Position numbers and translations under genes: made by a program
Assembly: GCA_051881695.1 (NCBI GenBank)
Contig: JBJEQJ010000008.1
Location: 98,605 to 162,604, forward strand
Origin: CAYJFG01 sp051881695
Lineage (GTDB): Bacteria > Bacillota > Clostridia > Oscillospirales > Acutalibacteraceae
Direction: 5' to 3'
DNA: 64,000 nucleotides
In this document: positions 24,578 through 34,199 of the stretch, one piece after another
How positions within the stretch are numbered: the stretch's first letter is position 1
Layout of the letters: each line of letters starts with the position of its first letter
The notes under the pieces: generated by a model
The model's input: only the letters and a program-made list of their open reading frames with translations
Database searches by the model: none
What the model was told of the DNA's origin: nothing

Positions 24578-25652
24578 TCAGTCTTTTACTCTTTTACGAG
24601 TAACAACGATTGTGCCGGTTGCTAAAACAAGTACACCAAGAAGAACTGCTACTGATGTGCTGTCACCTGTTGCAACCTTACCTGTTGTTGCAGAGTTGCC
24701 TGCTGATGTCGGCGCAGATGTAGGCGCTGATGTCGGATTTGTAGCAGAAGTAGCACCTGTTGCATTTGTCGGCTGTTCAGGCTCTCCGGTTGGCTCGTCA
24801 GTTGGCTCGTCAGTTGGCTCGTCAGTTGGCTCGTCAGTTGGCTCGTCAGTTGGCTNNNNNNNNNNNNNNNNNNNNNNNNNNNNNNNNNNNNNNNNNNNNN
24901 NNNNNNNNNNNNNNNNNNNNNNNNNNNNNNNNNNNNNNNNNNNNNNNNNNNNNNNCCTCTGTCGGGTCAGTTACAGGCTCCTCTGTCGGCTCTTCTGTAG
25001 GTTCCTCAGTTGGTTCATCAGTTGGTTCCTCTGTAGGTTCATCAGAAGGCTCTTCAGATGGATTGGTAGGAATGACTGCTGCGCCATTATTGATAACTTC
25101 TGGTTTTAATGTATAATCAGTTACATCGAAATAATCGTTAGTTGTTTCAGGTACCCAGCCTACAATCTCAGAAATGATAGTTTCAATATTAGCGGTGCCC
25201 TCTGCAATAACATTGAAAGAAAGCTGTACTAACACCTTATCGTCACCTGAGAAATCGAACGCATCTTCCCTGAAAATAGAAGCGTTATTTGCATAAAATG
25301 CACTCTCACCGGAAGCCGGATAGAAGTTATAAACAGGAGAAGCGGACGCACCGATTACAGGAAGGATAGAAGCTATTCCGTTTTCCTCAACATTTGATAC
25401 CATAGTCTTGTCATATTCAAGTACATTGCTGTCGTACTTAACATTGAAGATAATACCGGCAAGCAAATCTTTCGCAGATAAATATGCTTTGTATGTAACA
25501 TTGTCACCAACATTTGCTTCTACATCGTTGATTTTTGCTGCTGCAGACGAAGAAGGTATATCACCCTCAGCTGCGAAAGAAGCTGTAGCTGAAACTAAGC
25601 AGATTGATACTACAAGCAACATTGCAAGTAATATTCCTGTAAATTTTTTCAT
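24578..25652 (-). CDS. Cell-wall protein with cohesin-like domain (interrupted by assembly gap)
   Basis: A secreted surface protein. It has a signal peptide (MKKFTGILLAM... cleaved near SFA-AEG), a beta-rich domain of about 150 residues resembling cohesins (VGDNVTYKAYLSAKDLLAGI, then VLVQLSFNVIAEGTANI), and a long EPTE/EPTD linker. It ends NSATTGKVATGDSTSVAVLLG, a hydrophobic helix and TRKRVKD, a degenerate sortase-type anchor. The 100 Ns (24856-24955) fall in the linker repeat. The frames on the two sides match only if the true gap is a multiple of three, so the gene is probably intact with a collapsed repeat. Cohesins bind dockerins, but whether this one does is unproven. Hydrophobic terminal anchor and repeat suggest a wall-spanning display protein. 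Confidence 0.75.
24780..25060 (-). repeat. 12-bp tandem repeat encoding E-P-T-D/E, with assembly gap
   Basis: A 12-base unit (GGCTCGTCAGTT on the plus strand) repeats more than five times to the left of the Ns; related but diverged units lie to the right. It encodes the proline/acid linker of the wall protein. Exactly 100 Ns mark a gap of unknown size. Confidence 0.9.
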
Positions 25653-25722
25653 TGGACTCTTCCTCCTAGTGTTTATGAAAATAAATTTTATACTTCATCA
25701 TTAATATTATATACTATCAAAT

Positions 25723-25728
25723 TGTCAA
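25723..25728 (-). promoter_or_regulatory. -35 box near the cohesin-like gene
   Basis: A perfect TTGACA on the minus strand, 71 bases before the start. The nearest TATAAT (25706-25711) is only 11 bases away, too close; ATTAAT-like boxes at normal spacing are weak. The gene probably has its own promoter here, but the exact pair is unclear. Confidence 0.4.
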
Positions 25729-25851
25729 GCGCAAGAATTTAAAAACTTTTTTTATTAATACAGCTTATTTTTTACAGAATTCACAAACAAACCATATTAT
25801 TTTGGGCAAAAAGTAAAATCTTAGAAGCTTGTATTTGAACAGTATATATAG

Positions 25852-25893
25852 ATAAGGCAAACCGCAAGCTTTTATGAGTGCAATTTGCCTTAT
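25852..25893 (-). terminator. Likely terminator of the SipW/TasA-like operon
   Basis: ATAAGGCAAA (25852-25861) pairs perfectly with TTTGCCTTAT (25884-25893), 11 bases past the stop of the signal peptidase. The T-run is poor. It divides the operon from the cohesin-like gene. Confidence 0.55.
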
Positions 25894-25904
25894 TTAAATA
25901 ATTC

Positions 25905-26567
25905 TTATTTGGGGTTTTCCCGGTTTTCACCGGAATTTGAGTCTTGGTTACTCATTAAATCATTTTTATAAGCATCTACTGCTTTTGCAATAAGCTCATC
26001 ATCAATTTTTTCTATTTTAGGTGTTTCTTCCTTATGGGATAGCTTGTAAATATTCCAGAACTCACCGGAGAAAGCAACAATAATAAGAAGTATTGTCAAT
26101 ATTAGTCCCCAAGGTGTAAGGAAGAAATCATAGATAGGTCCTAAAAAAGGAATTTTAGTAACTACTTTACCTATAACCTGATCAAAATTAATCACAGGAT
26201 CCTCCGTCTGGTTAGCTAAACCCTTAGTGACAAGAAAATATTCACCGTTTTCCTCGTAAGGAGCAACAACTACCTTATGTGTAATACGCTTGCCGCTGAA
26301 TGAGCCGGACTGACCTAAATATGTGATAACATCACCCTTGCTGATTTCTTGCGGATTATCAACATTTTTTGCAAGAACAACATCGCCAATCTCATACTCA
26401 GGCTCCATACTGCCGGAGGAAACACGAAATATCATAAAGCCTGCAAGGCTTGGAACATTTCCGCTTGCGCGAGAAATAAGAGTTATTACAATAACCAAAA
26501 ACAAAACAACTAGAATAACCGTTAAAGCTATGTTTGATATTTTTTTAAAGAGGGATTTTTTCTTCAC
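25905..26567 (-). CDS. sipW: SipW-type signal peptidase I (copy 1)
   Basis: A 220-residue membrane peptidase of the archaeal/ER-like SipW class. One N-terminal helix (about 10-32) leads to the catalytic serine Ser53 in SSGSMEP. The general base is His97 in KRITHKV rather than lysine, which marks the SipW type. A second helix (about 150-170) and an acidic cytoplasmic tail follow. It starts with GTG after AAGGAG, 10 bases after the previous gene. In Bacillus, SipW cleaves the TasA and TapA precursors; the genes beside it here encode proteins with the same kind of leader, so they are its likely substrates. Confidence 0.92.
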   Translation of the reverse strand: MKKKSLFKKISNIALTVILVVLFLVIVITLISRASGNVPSLAGFMIFRVSSGSMEPEYEIGDVVLAKNVDNPQEISKGDVITYLGQSGSFSGKRITHKVVVAPYEENGEYFLVTKGLANQTEDPVINFDQVIGKVVTKIPFLGPIYDFFLTPWGLILTILLIIVAFSGEFWNIYKLSHKEETPKIEKIDDELIAKAVDAYKNDLMSNQDSNSGENRENPK

Positions 26568-26577
26568 GGTTTACTCC

Positions 26578-27123
26578 TTAATTGTAGGAAATTTGTGGTA
26601 ATGAAGCTAAAGTAACAGAAGCTTCACCTTCGCCGCCGTTATAGAGATACCACTCAACAACTGCACCGTTTTTCTGCGAAACCTCTATATGGTCAATTAA
26701 CGCCATAGAATCCGAATATTCAACAGACGTTTTAAGCGGACTTAATACACAAACAGAGATATTATCTGTGCCGCCGCCAAGTGTAAGACCGTTGAGTGAA
26801 ACGTTATAGCTTGCAGCCTGGTTGCTTACAACAGTACGGAAATAAACTACTCCCTTTGCAGGAACAGATACAGAAGCACCGTTTGAAAGCTTAGTTACAT
26901 TTACAGTATCAAGCTTGCCGTCAACCAAAGCAGTCTGATAAGTATTAACAGTAAGACCGCTTTCCGGTTTAATAACAGCAGAAGCCGTAAGGTTCATTTT
27001 GCTGTACTGTGTGCTGTCGTAGTCATTGATACGAGGGAACCATGAAAAGGTTGCCGCTAAAGTAAGCGCAAGCAATAATACTGAAGCAAAAAGTATAAGC
27101 GTTGCTTTATTCAATTTTTTCAT
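26578..27123 (-). CDS. Small SipW-dependent secreted protein (TasA/camelysin-like leader)
   Basis: A 181-residue protein. Its leader is a basic start MKKLNKA, a hydrophobic helix and ATFSWF at about residues 24-29, the motif left by SipW-type cleavage. The mature part is beta-rich and serine/threonine/valine-rich with no cysteine pair of note. It lacks the W-x-E-G-x-D motif shared by its upstream relatives, and is the smallest of the family, which might make it a fibre terminator or anchor. It directly precedes the signal peptidase, whose ribosome site overlaps its stop region. Confidence 0.75.
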   Translation of the reverse strand: MKKLNKATLILFASVLLLALTLAATFSWFPRINDYDSTQYSKMNLTASAVIKPESGLTVNTYQTALVDGKLDTVNVTKLSNGASVSVPAKGVVYFRTVVSNQAASYNVSLNGLTLGGGTDNISVCVLSPLKTSVEYSDSMALIDHIEVSQKNGAVVEWYLYNGGEGEASVTLASLPQISYN

Positions 27124-27185
27124 GGTATCACCTCGTTGTAGACTTAGTTAAGCTGAGTAAATTATCAAACCAAAATATCCCATCG

Positions 27186-30100
27186 CTATTCAGCCACATA
27201 TGTCGCCTTATCACCGCTATAATTAAATATATAAACGGAATTATAAGTAGTAGCATCAGCATTTGAATCGCCAAACCATCTGTTGTCACCAATATGGAAT
27301 TTAAATTCATTGGAAGAAGAATCGATTTGAGCAGTAAACTTATGGAATGTTTGAGCAGAAGACCAATAACCAACATTATATGTCTTAATAGTTCCGGTAT
27401 CTATACAGCTGGCATTACCTACTGTAGTTCCACTTGTTCCGTGCCAAAGCGTATAGTTATCATGGCTTATATTCAAGTCATCGTAGATATAAGATATAAC
27501 GTAAACATTAATAGTCTTTGTACCTGATGGCGGATTTGACGGTTCGGTTGGGGTTTCAGATGAACCGTACTTAACCCAAGCGTTCGGCGTAACGGTAGTA
27601 TCATACATAAATTTACCTGCAGCTATATCATCGTCTTTGAGCGTTATTTCTCCGCTGTCGTAGAATATAAAGCGGTTTGCATTAATTGATTCTCCTGTCA
27701 GCGTATATTTGTAAATATGAGATGTACCGTCAACCTTCGTCATTTTAGGCCTGGTGCCCCACCTATAACCATCGTTTTCTGCCAATTTTGTTTCAGTACC
27801 GTTAGAATCTATATACCAATACCAAATTTGAGGAGCAGTTGAATTAGTTGTTTTGTAGTAGATAACTCTGTCTGTTGTCTTAGTAACGGTGGCATTTATG
27901 GTAATATCAGTATCCAAAGCTCCGGAAAGAGTGATAGTTTGCGGATTTGCTGTGTAGGTTGCAAGCACTGCACCGGAAGAATTGCATATCTCAAATTTAG
28001 TAAATTCATAGCCGGAGGTAATATCAGCTGCAGTAAGCTCAATGCCGGTTCCCTCTGTAATTTTAGCAGAAGCACCCTCTGCGAGAGTTGAAGTTCCGTA
28101 TGTTGCCGTAACAACAGCGTTATCTACAGCGTTAAGTTTAACTGAATAAAGCTTTTTAACTGTTGCCTGAATTGTGATGTCTGCATCAGTTGGAACGCTT
28201 ATCGTTGCTGAATTGTCAGTAGCAGCAGTTTCACTGATTACAGCCTGTGTAGCTGTATTGATAACTTTAAAAGCAGTCACCTGATAATTTTCATCAGGAG
28301 TAGCAGTTATCTTAAGAGCTGTACCAACCTTAACAGCGGCTGTTTCACCTGCATTAATTGTAGTTGAACCATAAGTAGCTTTAAGTGCCGCATTACTGTG
28401 CGATTCAACTGTAACCTGCTTGGTCGGTGCAGTACCGCTAACAGTGATAATGTTTGAGCCTCTGTCGTATACAACCTTTATTGTTGTTCCAACTACGGCA
28501 TTAACCTTAGCAACCGTATTAGTGGAGCTGCCGGAAATTTCAGCAGAAACAATGTCACCGGCTTTATTTATTGAAGCTCCGTTAAGAGTTACTGAATAAT
28601 CAGGATTATCTCTGTTATCAAAGCTACCCTTTGCAATCTTGAAATGAACTTCAGTTGCACTGTTTACAAAGGTTGCAGACAGAGTATTTGTCTGTTCACC
28701 GTCTGCATCAGGGGTCATAAGCTTGCTTGTAGACCAGACTTTGAAATCTTTAATATTTCTACCGCCGATATAGTATTTATCTGACGCATCGTAACTAAAA
28801 TCAGCTGTAATGACTACATTGTTAAGCGACGGAACAGGAATTACAGTGGTGTCGGCTGGATAATTGATAGTTTCGTTAGCTCCTTGGCTGTTAGTTCCGG
28901 TAACAGTATAACCGCTTAATTTATATCCATTGAACTTAGCGTTTGCAACAGTAGTTGTAACAGTAAGCTCAGTACCCTCAAGAATCTGAGCATTTTCTCC
29001 CTCTGCGAGAGAGCCGCCGTCATATGAAGCTGTAACAACAGCATTGTCAACAGACGCAAGTGTAACATTTCTCAGGGAATCAGCCGAAATAACCTTAATT
29101 GTATTTTTATCTGCCACATAGTAAACTGTACCGTCTGTGACAACTGTTTTCAGTGTTAAAGTACCGGAATCCTGTGTATATGCAGAAATATCAAAGCTTT
29201 CAATTATGTTATCTGTAGAAGTAACAGTTTCTATTCTCTTCACAAATTCATCATTTATGAAATACTCAATGGAAAGATCGTCGCCTAACAAGGATTTTAC
29301 CTGAGAAAGCTCTGTGCTTATATTTACAGCAGCTGTACCTGTATTTACGGTAACTTTAGTATCTGAGCCGGTGTTATTAACCTTAGTTTTAGCAGTAACA
29401 GAGTCGACATAGTAGATAGTATCTACTTCGTTAGCTCCGTACAAAAGATACATCTCTCCTGCTTTAGCAGGCTTTTCAATTTGCCTGCCTGCCCAGCCGG
29501 TATTCTGTTTAATATAGTACTGCAAGCTATCAAGATTTGTAAACTTACCAACATTATAATCTCTGGAATCTCCGGCATTACCGTTTATATCCTTACCGGT
29601 TGCAGTAACCTTAACAGTGTGCGGAGTATCTGTTTCTTTAGTAGAAACCTGTTGGGTAATATTCTCTTTAACATCTGTATCAGATATTATTACATTATCA
29701 TATGTCCAGTCATTTGTAATTCCTGCATAGAAGCTAATCTTGCTTTCTGCAAGAATATCAGGGTCAATATCTGAAGTGCTGTATTCCCCCCATGTACCGG
29801 TAGATAGAACAGAAGGCGAACCGGTAGCTGTTAATAAAGTATAAGTAAAGCTTGTAACAGGATCTCTTCTGCCTGCGTCCCAAGTATTAGTTGCAATTGT
29901 TCCGATAGTTGGCGTTGAACCAGTTTCATAGGAGGTTATTGACCAGCTATCGTATTCGTTAGGATAATTAATCTTCCAAACTTTATTTGCAGAATCGTAT
30001 AAGGCTTTGTACTTATTAAATTCTGTCTCGTTACAGGTTGCGTAAATAATATTGGAATTGTTCTGAATAATGCGATTTGCTGTACGGTCCTGAATTGTAA

Positions 30101-31400
30101 CAGTATTTACATTATTTGTATTATTATACCATTTTCCTGCACATACAGTTTTAGTATCTGATGTTTCTAAGGTTTCACCAAAAATATAGAAAACAGTATT
30201 ATCGGCAGTCATTGCACCGTTGGCAGTATATGAACCGTTAGAGAAAGCAATATCTTTATTTGATGATTCAATCGGCACATAAGTTGTGAAATCTGTTGTT
30301 GAAGTACCGCAATACATTGGATATGTATTTGAGTCAACACCGTTATTTACAAGAATATTTGCATCTGCTTTTAAAAGATTTTCAGCAGAGCTGTCTTTCA
30401 AGGTAATTTGCTTAACGCTGCCGGAGGTTATTGTTGAGTTTTCAGGCGCACCGTAAACAGTATGGGTGCTGTCTTTCTGAGCGTTTGTAACTGTCCATGT
30501 AGCATAAGGAGAGGTTGCAGTTGTGCTTGTATATGCTTCAAACGTAATCTCTGAAAGCGCAGTTGAAGGTACTTCTTCAAATGTCCACTTATTTCCGGAC
30601 AATGTACCTGATACTGTACCGCTGCCAAAATTAAGCTTTACAGTCTTATTAGATAATAAATTCTGAGCTGAAGAACTGTTAGTATAATCAAGTAAGTAAA
30701 TAGTTGTTGTATTACTGCTTGGAAGGATATTAAGATTAAAATTCACTTTCTTTCCAGCATTGAAAGTACTGTAGTTAGAATCGGTACAGTCGTTCCAGAT
30801 TTTAATCTGGAATATAAACTCACCTGCTGATAAACCTTCACAGGCATTTACATTGTTGCTTATATCTGAAGAGGAGAATATCTTTGATGACAACGCAGTG
30901 CGGTCCTTATCAAGGAGAGTTACACTTGTCTTTATCGACTTAGCCTCAGAACCGTCAATTTTTATGCTGCTGTTATCAAAGACTAAATCTGTTATGTTGT
31001 CTACACATTTAAATTTAAGCTCAAAGAAAACATAGCTGGTGCTTATGTCATTAGTAGTAGCAGCCCTGAAAGAATCGTCAGCCTCTTTAAACTGAACATT
31101 AACTGTTTTTCCGTCAGCAGAAAGCTCACCCTTAGCAGGCGCTAAGCAGAGATTTGAGGGGTCAATATATTCGCTTAGGGAAATTGTATTTGTATTGCTT
31201 GTTTTGGTAAGCTGAACGGCTTGAGAAGCTAAACCGGTTCTAGTATTAGAAGTTGAAACCTTTAACGAGGTTGCGCCTTCAATCCACGCATATGTAATTG
31301 TACTTACAGAGAACACAAGCACAAGAAGCGCCACAAGTGAAGCTATGAAATTGTATTTACTTTTAAAGATAAAATTTAATAAATAATTCTTTGTTTTCAC
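27186..31400 (-). CDS. Giant surface protein with SipW-type leader, repeats and starch-binding-like module
   Basis: A 1404-residue secreted protein with a GTG start after GGAGG. An N-terminal helix ends in ITYAWIEG (about residue 38). Next is a TasA-like head of about 200 residues closing with a degenerate form of the family motif (IKIWNDCTDSN). Then come modules beginning TTIYLLDYT, shared with the upstream 535-residue protein. Three tandem beta repeats of roughly 85 residues follow in the second half, with cores such as VDNAVVTASYDGGSLAEG, SNAALKATYGSTTINAG and VDNAVVTATYGTSTLAEG, resembling divergent InlB-B repeats. After them is a segment like family-26 starch-binding modules (IYYKTTNSTAPQIWYWYI). 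The C-terminal 100 residues are another beta module with no wall anchor. It is likely a fibre tip or adhesin; glycan binding is inference. Confidence 0.8.
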   Translation of the reverse strand: MKTKNYLLNFIFKSKYNFIASLVALLVLVFSVSTITYAWIEGATSLKVSTSNTRTGLASQAVQLTKTSNTNTISLSEYIDPSNLCLAPAKGELSADGKTVNVQFKEADDSFRAATTNDISTSYVFFELKFKCVDNITDLVFDNSSIKIDGSEAKSIKTSVTLLDKDRTALSSKIFSSSDISNNVNACEGLSAGEFIFQIKIWNDCTDSNYSTFNAGKKVNFNLNILPSSNTTTIYLLDYTNSSSAQNLLSNKTVKLNFGSGTVSGTLSGNKWTFEEVPSTALSEITFEAYTSTTATSPYATWTVTNAQKDSTHTVYGAPENSTITSGSVKQITLKDSSAENLLKADANILVNNGVDSNTYPMYCGTSTTDFTTYVPIESSNKDIAFSNGSYTANGAMTADNTVFYIFGETLETSDTKTVCAGKWYNNTNNVNTVTIQDRTANRIIQNNSNIIYATCNETEFNKYKALYDSANKVWKINYPNEYDSWSITSYETGSTPTIGTIATNTWDAGRRDPVTSFTYTLLTATGSPSVLSTGTWGEYSTSDIDPDILAESKISFYAGITNDWTYDNVIISDTDVKENITQQVSTKETDTPHTVKVTATGKDINGNAGDSRDYNVGKFTNLDSLQYYIKQNTGWAGRQIEKPAKAGEMYLLYGANEVDTIYYVDSVTAKTKVNNTGSDTKVTVNTGTAAVNISTELSQVKSLLGDDLSIEYFINDEFVKRIETVTSTDNIIESFDISAYTQDSGTLTLKTVVTDGTVYYVADKNTIKVISADSLRNVTLASVDNAVVTASYDGGSLAEGENAQILEGTELTVTTTVANAKFNGYKLSGYTVTGTNSQGANETINYPADTTVIPVPSLNNVVITADFSYDASDKYYIGGRNIKDFKVWSTSKLMTPDADGEQTNTLSATFVNSATEVHFKIAKGSFDNRDNPDYSVTLNGASINKAGDIVSAEISGSSTNTVAKVNAVVGTTIKVVYDRGSNIITVSGTAPTKQVTVESHSNAALKATYGSTTINAGETAAVKVGTALKITATPDENYQVTAFKVINTATQAVISETAATDNSATISVPTDADITIQATVKKLYSVKLNAVDNAVVTATYGTSTLAEGASAKITEGTGIELTAADITSGYEFTKFEICNSSGAVLATYTANPQTITLSGALDTDITINATVTKTTDRVIYYKTTNSTAPQIWYWYIDSNGTETKLAENDGYRWGTRPKMTKVDGTSHIYKYTLTGESINANRFIFYDSGEITLKDDDIAAGKFMYDTTVTPNAWVKYGSSETPTEPSNPPSGTKTINVYVISYIYDDLNISHDNYTLWHGTSGTTVGNASCIDTGTIKTYNVGYWSSAQTFHKFTAQIDSSSNEFKFHIGDNRWFGDSNADATTYNSVYIFNYSGDKATYVAE

Positions 31401-31438
31401 TTTGGCACCTCCTTACCAGATTTAATAGTAATTTACTT

Positions 31439-33046
31439 TTATGTTGTCGGAGTCCAATCCTTAGGATCCCAATAGTCGCAAGATGTAATATTATTATTGC
31501 TGTCAACAGTTGTATAGAAGCCTACCCTTTTAATTTGCGGATCACTGTCTTCTATATAATCTTTTAAACGAATATCACCGCCGCTTCCGTCACCGGTCAT
31601 TTTCTTAGTAATGCCGTTATGCTGCTTACCACAGCCGCATATATTTTCATCATTTAGATTATTGTTAAATACAATAGATGCAGCATCATCGGCAGGAATA
31701 ATCATATGGTAAACCTGCTGACCTTTGTCATTGCTGCCCAAATGAGCCATTTCATATCCGCCCCAAGCCTTCTTAGCAGTGGCATCATAATCCGTGCCAT
31801 AGAAATATAAAAATGGAGCGTGACCGTCAACAGTATCGGTTTTTTGAATACTTAGAGCATTACCGACATCTGTAAAGTAAATGTCGAGCATCTTAGTTTT
31901 AGCGTCATTTACCCAATAACCGTAGTTAGCGCCGTCTCTGGAATAGCCCTGACCTATAGCATAGTAGGTTAAGCTTGATCCCATTGTAACACCTTCAGTA
32001 TTTGCCCATATGTTATGAACTCCCTCACCGGTTGTCAGTGTTACTCTGTCAAAATAGACATCTGTAATATTATTAGGAATACTTGCGGTATATGTATTGC
32101 CGCTTTGCTTCATAGAATAAGTAGCAGACGGATTTTCTTTATCCACAACTGAGATTGTAGCACCGTCATTGCCTATCCATGATGACGGAGTGTAATCAAC
32201 AAAAGTAATCTGCTTCATATTTGAATCTTCAGTTGACAAAATTAAGCTCATATCTATGTTTTTATTTGAAACACCTGAAAGCGTACAATCAGTATCTGTA
32301 CCTTCAAGCCATACAGATACGGTCACACGTCTGCTCTCTCCGTTTTTAAGAGAATATACAGGAGTTTGACCGTAGTAATATTTAGACATAGGATATGCCT
32401 CAGCAACACCGGTGCTTGCTTTACCGTTTGCATCTATAGAAGCAACTGCAGCATTAGCTACTGTACTGCCCTGCTTTGTAATAGAAGGACAAATCAAAAC
32501 CGGTGCTGTTCCGTCATTAAAATTAATTGAAACTCTAAATGGCTTTGCGCTTCCGTCTGTACAGGTAAAACTAGACAGAGAATCTATAAAAATTTCTGTA
32601 GTACCTGAGCCGGGCTCTTCAAGAGATTTTATAATAAAATCAGTTGTAAGATACTTTGTATTTGCATCTTCTTCTATGCCCTTGCGAAAAGCAATATTCG
32701 CAGTATCTGAAGAAGTATCAGTCGATTTGCGTATACTTCCGACTGTTGGGAAAAAGAAGTTTCTGCCGTCAATACTTGAGCAATCCTGCAAAGTAACGTC
32801 GCTTTTAAAGGTAATGGTATTATCCTTAATTTCGGAATCATAACCCATAAACTGAAGTCCTGCTCCGGCGGAAACAGAACAATTATCACCGTCTGCGTTT
32901 GCGTTTTTGGAGCCTTCAATCCACGCAAATGTTCCGGCGCATATAAGTATAACAACTTCAAGAAGCGCTATAATTGATAAAATAAATTTCTTGTAATCTC
33001 TCCAAAATGGAAAGTTGATATTTTCAAACAGCTTTGTTTTTATCAT
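31439..33046 (-). CDS. SipW-type-leader surface protein with carbohydrate-binding-like modules
   Basis: A 535-residue secreted protein. A cytoplasmic start of about 18 residues and one helix end in GTFAWIEG. The TasA-like head (to about residue 270) includes NFFFPTVG and the motif VSVWLEGTDTDC. The second half opens with QITFVDYT, homologous to the module in the 1404-residue neighbour, and continues with aromatic-rich beta segments (LDIYFTDVGNAL, APFLYFYGTDY, WGGYEMAHLG) like those of starch-binding domains. One CGCGKQH cysteine cluster is present. Its own promoter lies at 33070-33098. Confidence 0.78.
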   Translation of the reverse strand: MIKTKLFENINFPFWRDYKKFILSIIALLEVVILICAGTFAWIEGSKNANADGDNCSVSAGAGLQFMGYDSEIKDNTITFKSDVTLQDCSSIDGRNFFFPTVGSIRKSTDTSSDTANIAFRKGIEEDANTKYLTTDFIIKSLEEPGSGTTEIFIDSLSSFTCTDGSAKPFRVSINFNDGTAPVLICPSITKQGSTVANAAVASIDANGKASTGVAEAYPMSKYYYGQTPVYSLKNGESRRVTVSVWLEGTDTDCTLSGVSNKNIDMSLILSTEDSNMKQITFVDYTPSSWIGNDGATISVVDKENPSATYSMKQSGNTYTASIPNNITDVYFDRVTLTTGEGVHNIWANTEGVTMGSSLTYYAIGQGYSRDGANYGYWVNDAKTKMLDIYFTDVGNALSIQKTDTVDGHAPFLYFYGTDYDATAKKAWGGYEMAHLGSNDKGQQVYHMIIPADDAASIVFNNNLNDENICGCGKQHNGITKKMTGDGSGGDIRLKDYIEDSDPQIKRVGFYTTVDSNNNITSCDYWDPKDWTPTT

Positions 33047-33069
33047 TACAGCACCTCCTTAACATTGTA

Positions 33070-33098
33070 ATTATAACAAAAAAGCAGTAAAAAATCAA
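33070..33098 (-). promoter_or_regulatory. Internal promoter of the surface cluster
   Basis: Minus strand: TTGATT (33093-33098), 17-base spacer, TATAAT (33070-33075), about 25 bases before the start site region of the 535-residue protein gene. It would drive the two large adhesin-like genes, the small TasA-like gene and the first signal peptidase as a separate unit. The rest of the 195-base gap (33047-33241) shows no gene. Confidence 0.7.
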
Positions 33099-33241
33099 GA
33101 TAAATTGTATCATTCTTAGGGAGTTGATTATTAAAAGCATCAGAAAATCAAGCAGAGCCTGTAGAACAACTTTTTGAGGAAAAAAACTTTTATACTTTAC
33201 TGCAGACTCACTCTATTCTCACGGGTAATTTATAATAGATC

Positions 33242-34183
33242 TTAAGGTGTAGTAACATCTACCGAGCTTAATGCAAGTGAAACCTTAAAGTTACCGCCGA
33301 CAAATGCACGACGAGCCTCATTGTCGCAACCCTCAAGCCAAATGTAAACCGTTACCTTATCCTGATAATAGCCGTTTGACTGCGAAGTCAGAGATACAAG
33401 CTTCTGTTCATTAGATTCTGCTACTATATCACCTGTAACAGTCATCTCTGCGTCAAGGTCAGTTGTAGCTGTACCTTGTGCTGCGTAATATGTATGCACA
33501 TATGGATTTCCGTTTGTAAAAGTATCGGTAGATTTTGCAGTAGTAGTAATTAAACCGGTATAGTTTGAAATAGGAGTGCTTGTTCCGGCATTTAAGTAAA
33601 TATTCGGTCTGGGAATCCAAGTAAAGAGATGATCTGTATTGTGGTTTACTCCCAAACGGACAGCACCTACTACCAGGTCTTTGGAGAAGTTACCAAACAT
33701 ACTCTTGTTTTCAGCGTTTGCTCCGATAAGCCGCGAGCTGGTTGGAGTTACAGTTGAACCGTCACCCAAATAAACATTTAACTTATCAGAGGAGCGCATA
33801 TATAAGTCAAACTTGATATAATCTTTATTTAACACCGGAGTTGACCAAGCTTCTCCGCTTTTTACCTCTGCATATCCGTCAAGCTGATTCAAAGCAGGGC
33901 GCAGGAACGAACCGTCGCCCGAGCCGGTAATATCTTTAAATTCAACATTATTAAAATCAACCTGACCTGAACCTGTACCGTTTAACAGTAACGAGGACTT
34001 CCAAGTACCTGCCTCACCTGTCAGAGAGATTTCAAGAGCACTGTCAGCTATTACCTCAACCTGGTCGCCGTCAACATAGTTTCCATAATTGCTGGCAAAC
34101 CATGCAAAAACAAAACCAATCAATAAAAATACCAAGAGGAATGAATTTGCAATTATTAATTTTTTTGTTCTCTTTGATTGCAT
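33242..34183 (-). CDS. TasA-like SipW-dependent protein with W-L-E-G motif
   Basis: A 313-residue secreted protein. The leader ends in FVFAWFAS (about residues 24-31). The mature part is beta-rich and carries FLRPALNQLDGY, FGNFSKDLVVGAVRLG and, near the C-terminus, VYIWLEGCDNEARRAFVGG. The middle blocks (PALN, GxFSKDxxxGAxR, WxPxxNxxL) recur in the 662-residue neighbour at 34200, so the two are paralogues. No anchor or membrane exit helix is present, so it is predicted to be released and assembled outside. Confidence 0.8.
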   Translation of the reverse strand: MQSKRTKKLIIANSFLLVFLLIGFVFAWFASNYGNYVDGDQVEVIADSALEISLTGEAGTWKSSLLLNGTGSGQVDFNNVEFKDITGSGDGSFLRPALNQLDGYAEVKSGEAWSTPVLNKDYIKFDLYMRSSDKLNVYLGDGSTVTPTSSRLIGANAENKSMFGNFSKDLVVGAVRLGVNHNTDHLFTWIPRPNIYLNAGTSTPISNYTGLITTTAKSTDTFTNGNPYVHTYYAAQGTATTDLDAEMTVTGDIVAESNEQKLVSLTSQSNGYYQDKVTVYIWLEGCDNEARRAFVGGNFKVSLALSSVDVTTP

Positions 34184-34199
34184 TTTACTTCCTCCTTTT

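Noticed and set aside
24780..25060. Regular 12-bp repeat considered as CRISPR
   Set aside because: There are no spacers; units are contiguous and encode the E-P-T-D/E linker in frame.
27128..27376. 82-codon minus-strand frame overlapping the end of the 1404-residue gene
   Set aside because: Out of frame with the large gene, no ribosome site; the leucine-rich look comes from frame-shifted beta repeats.
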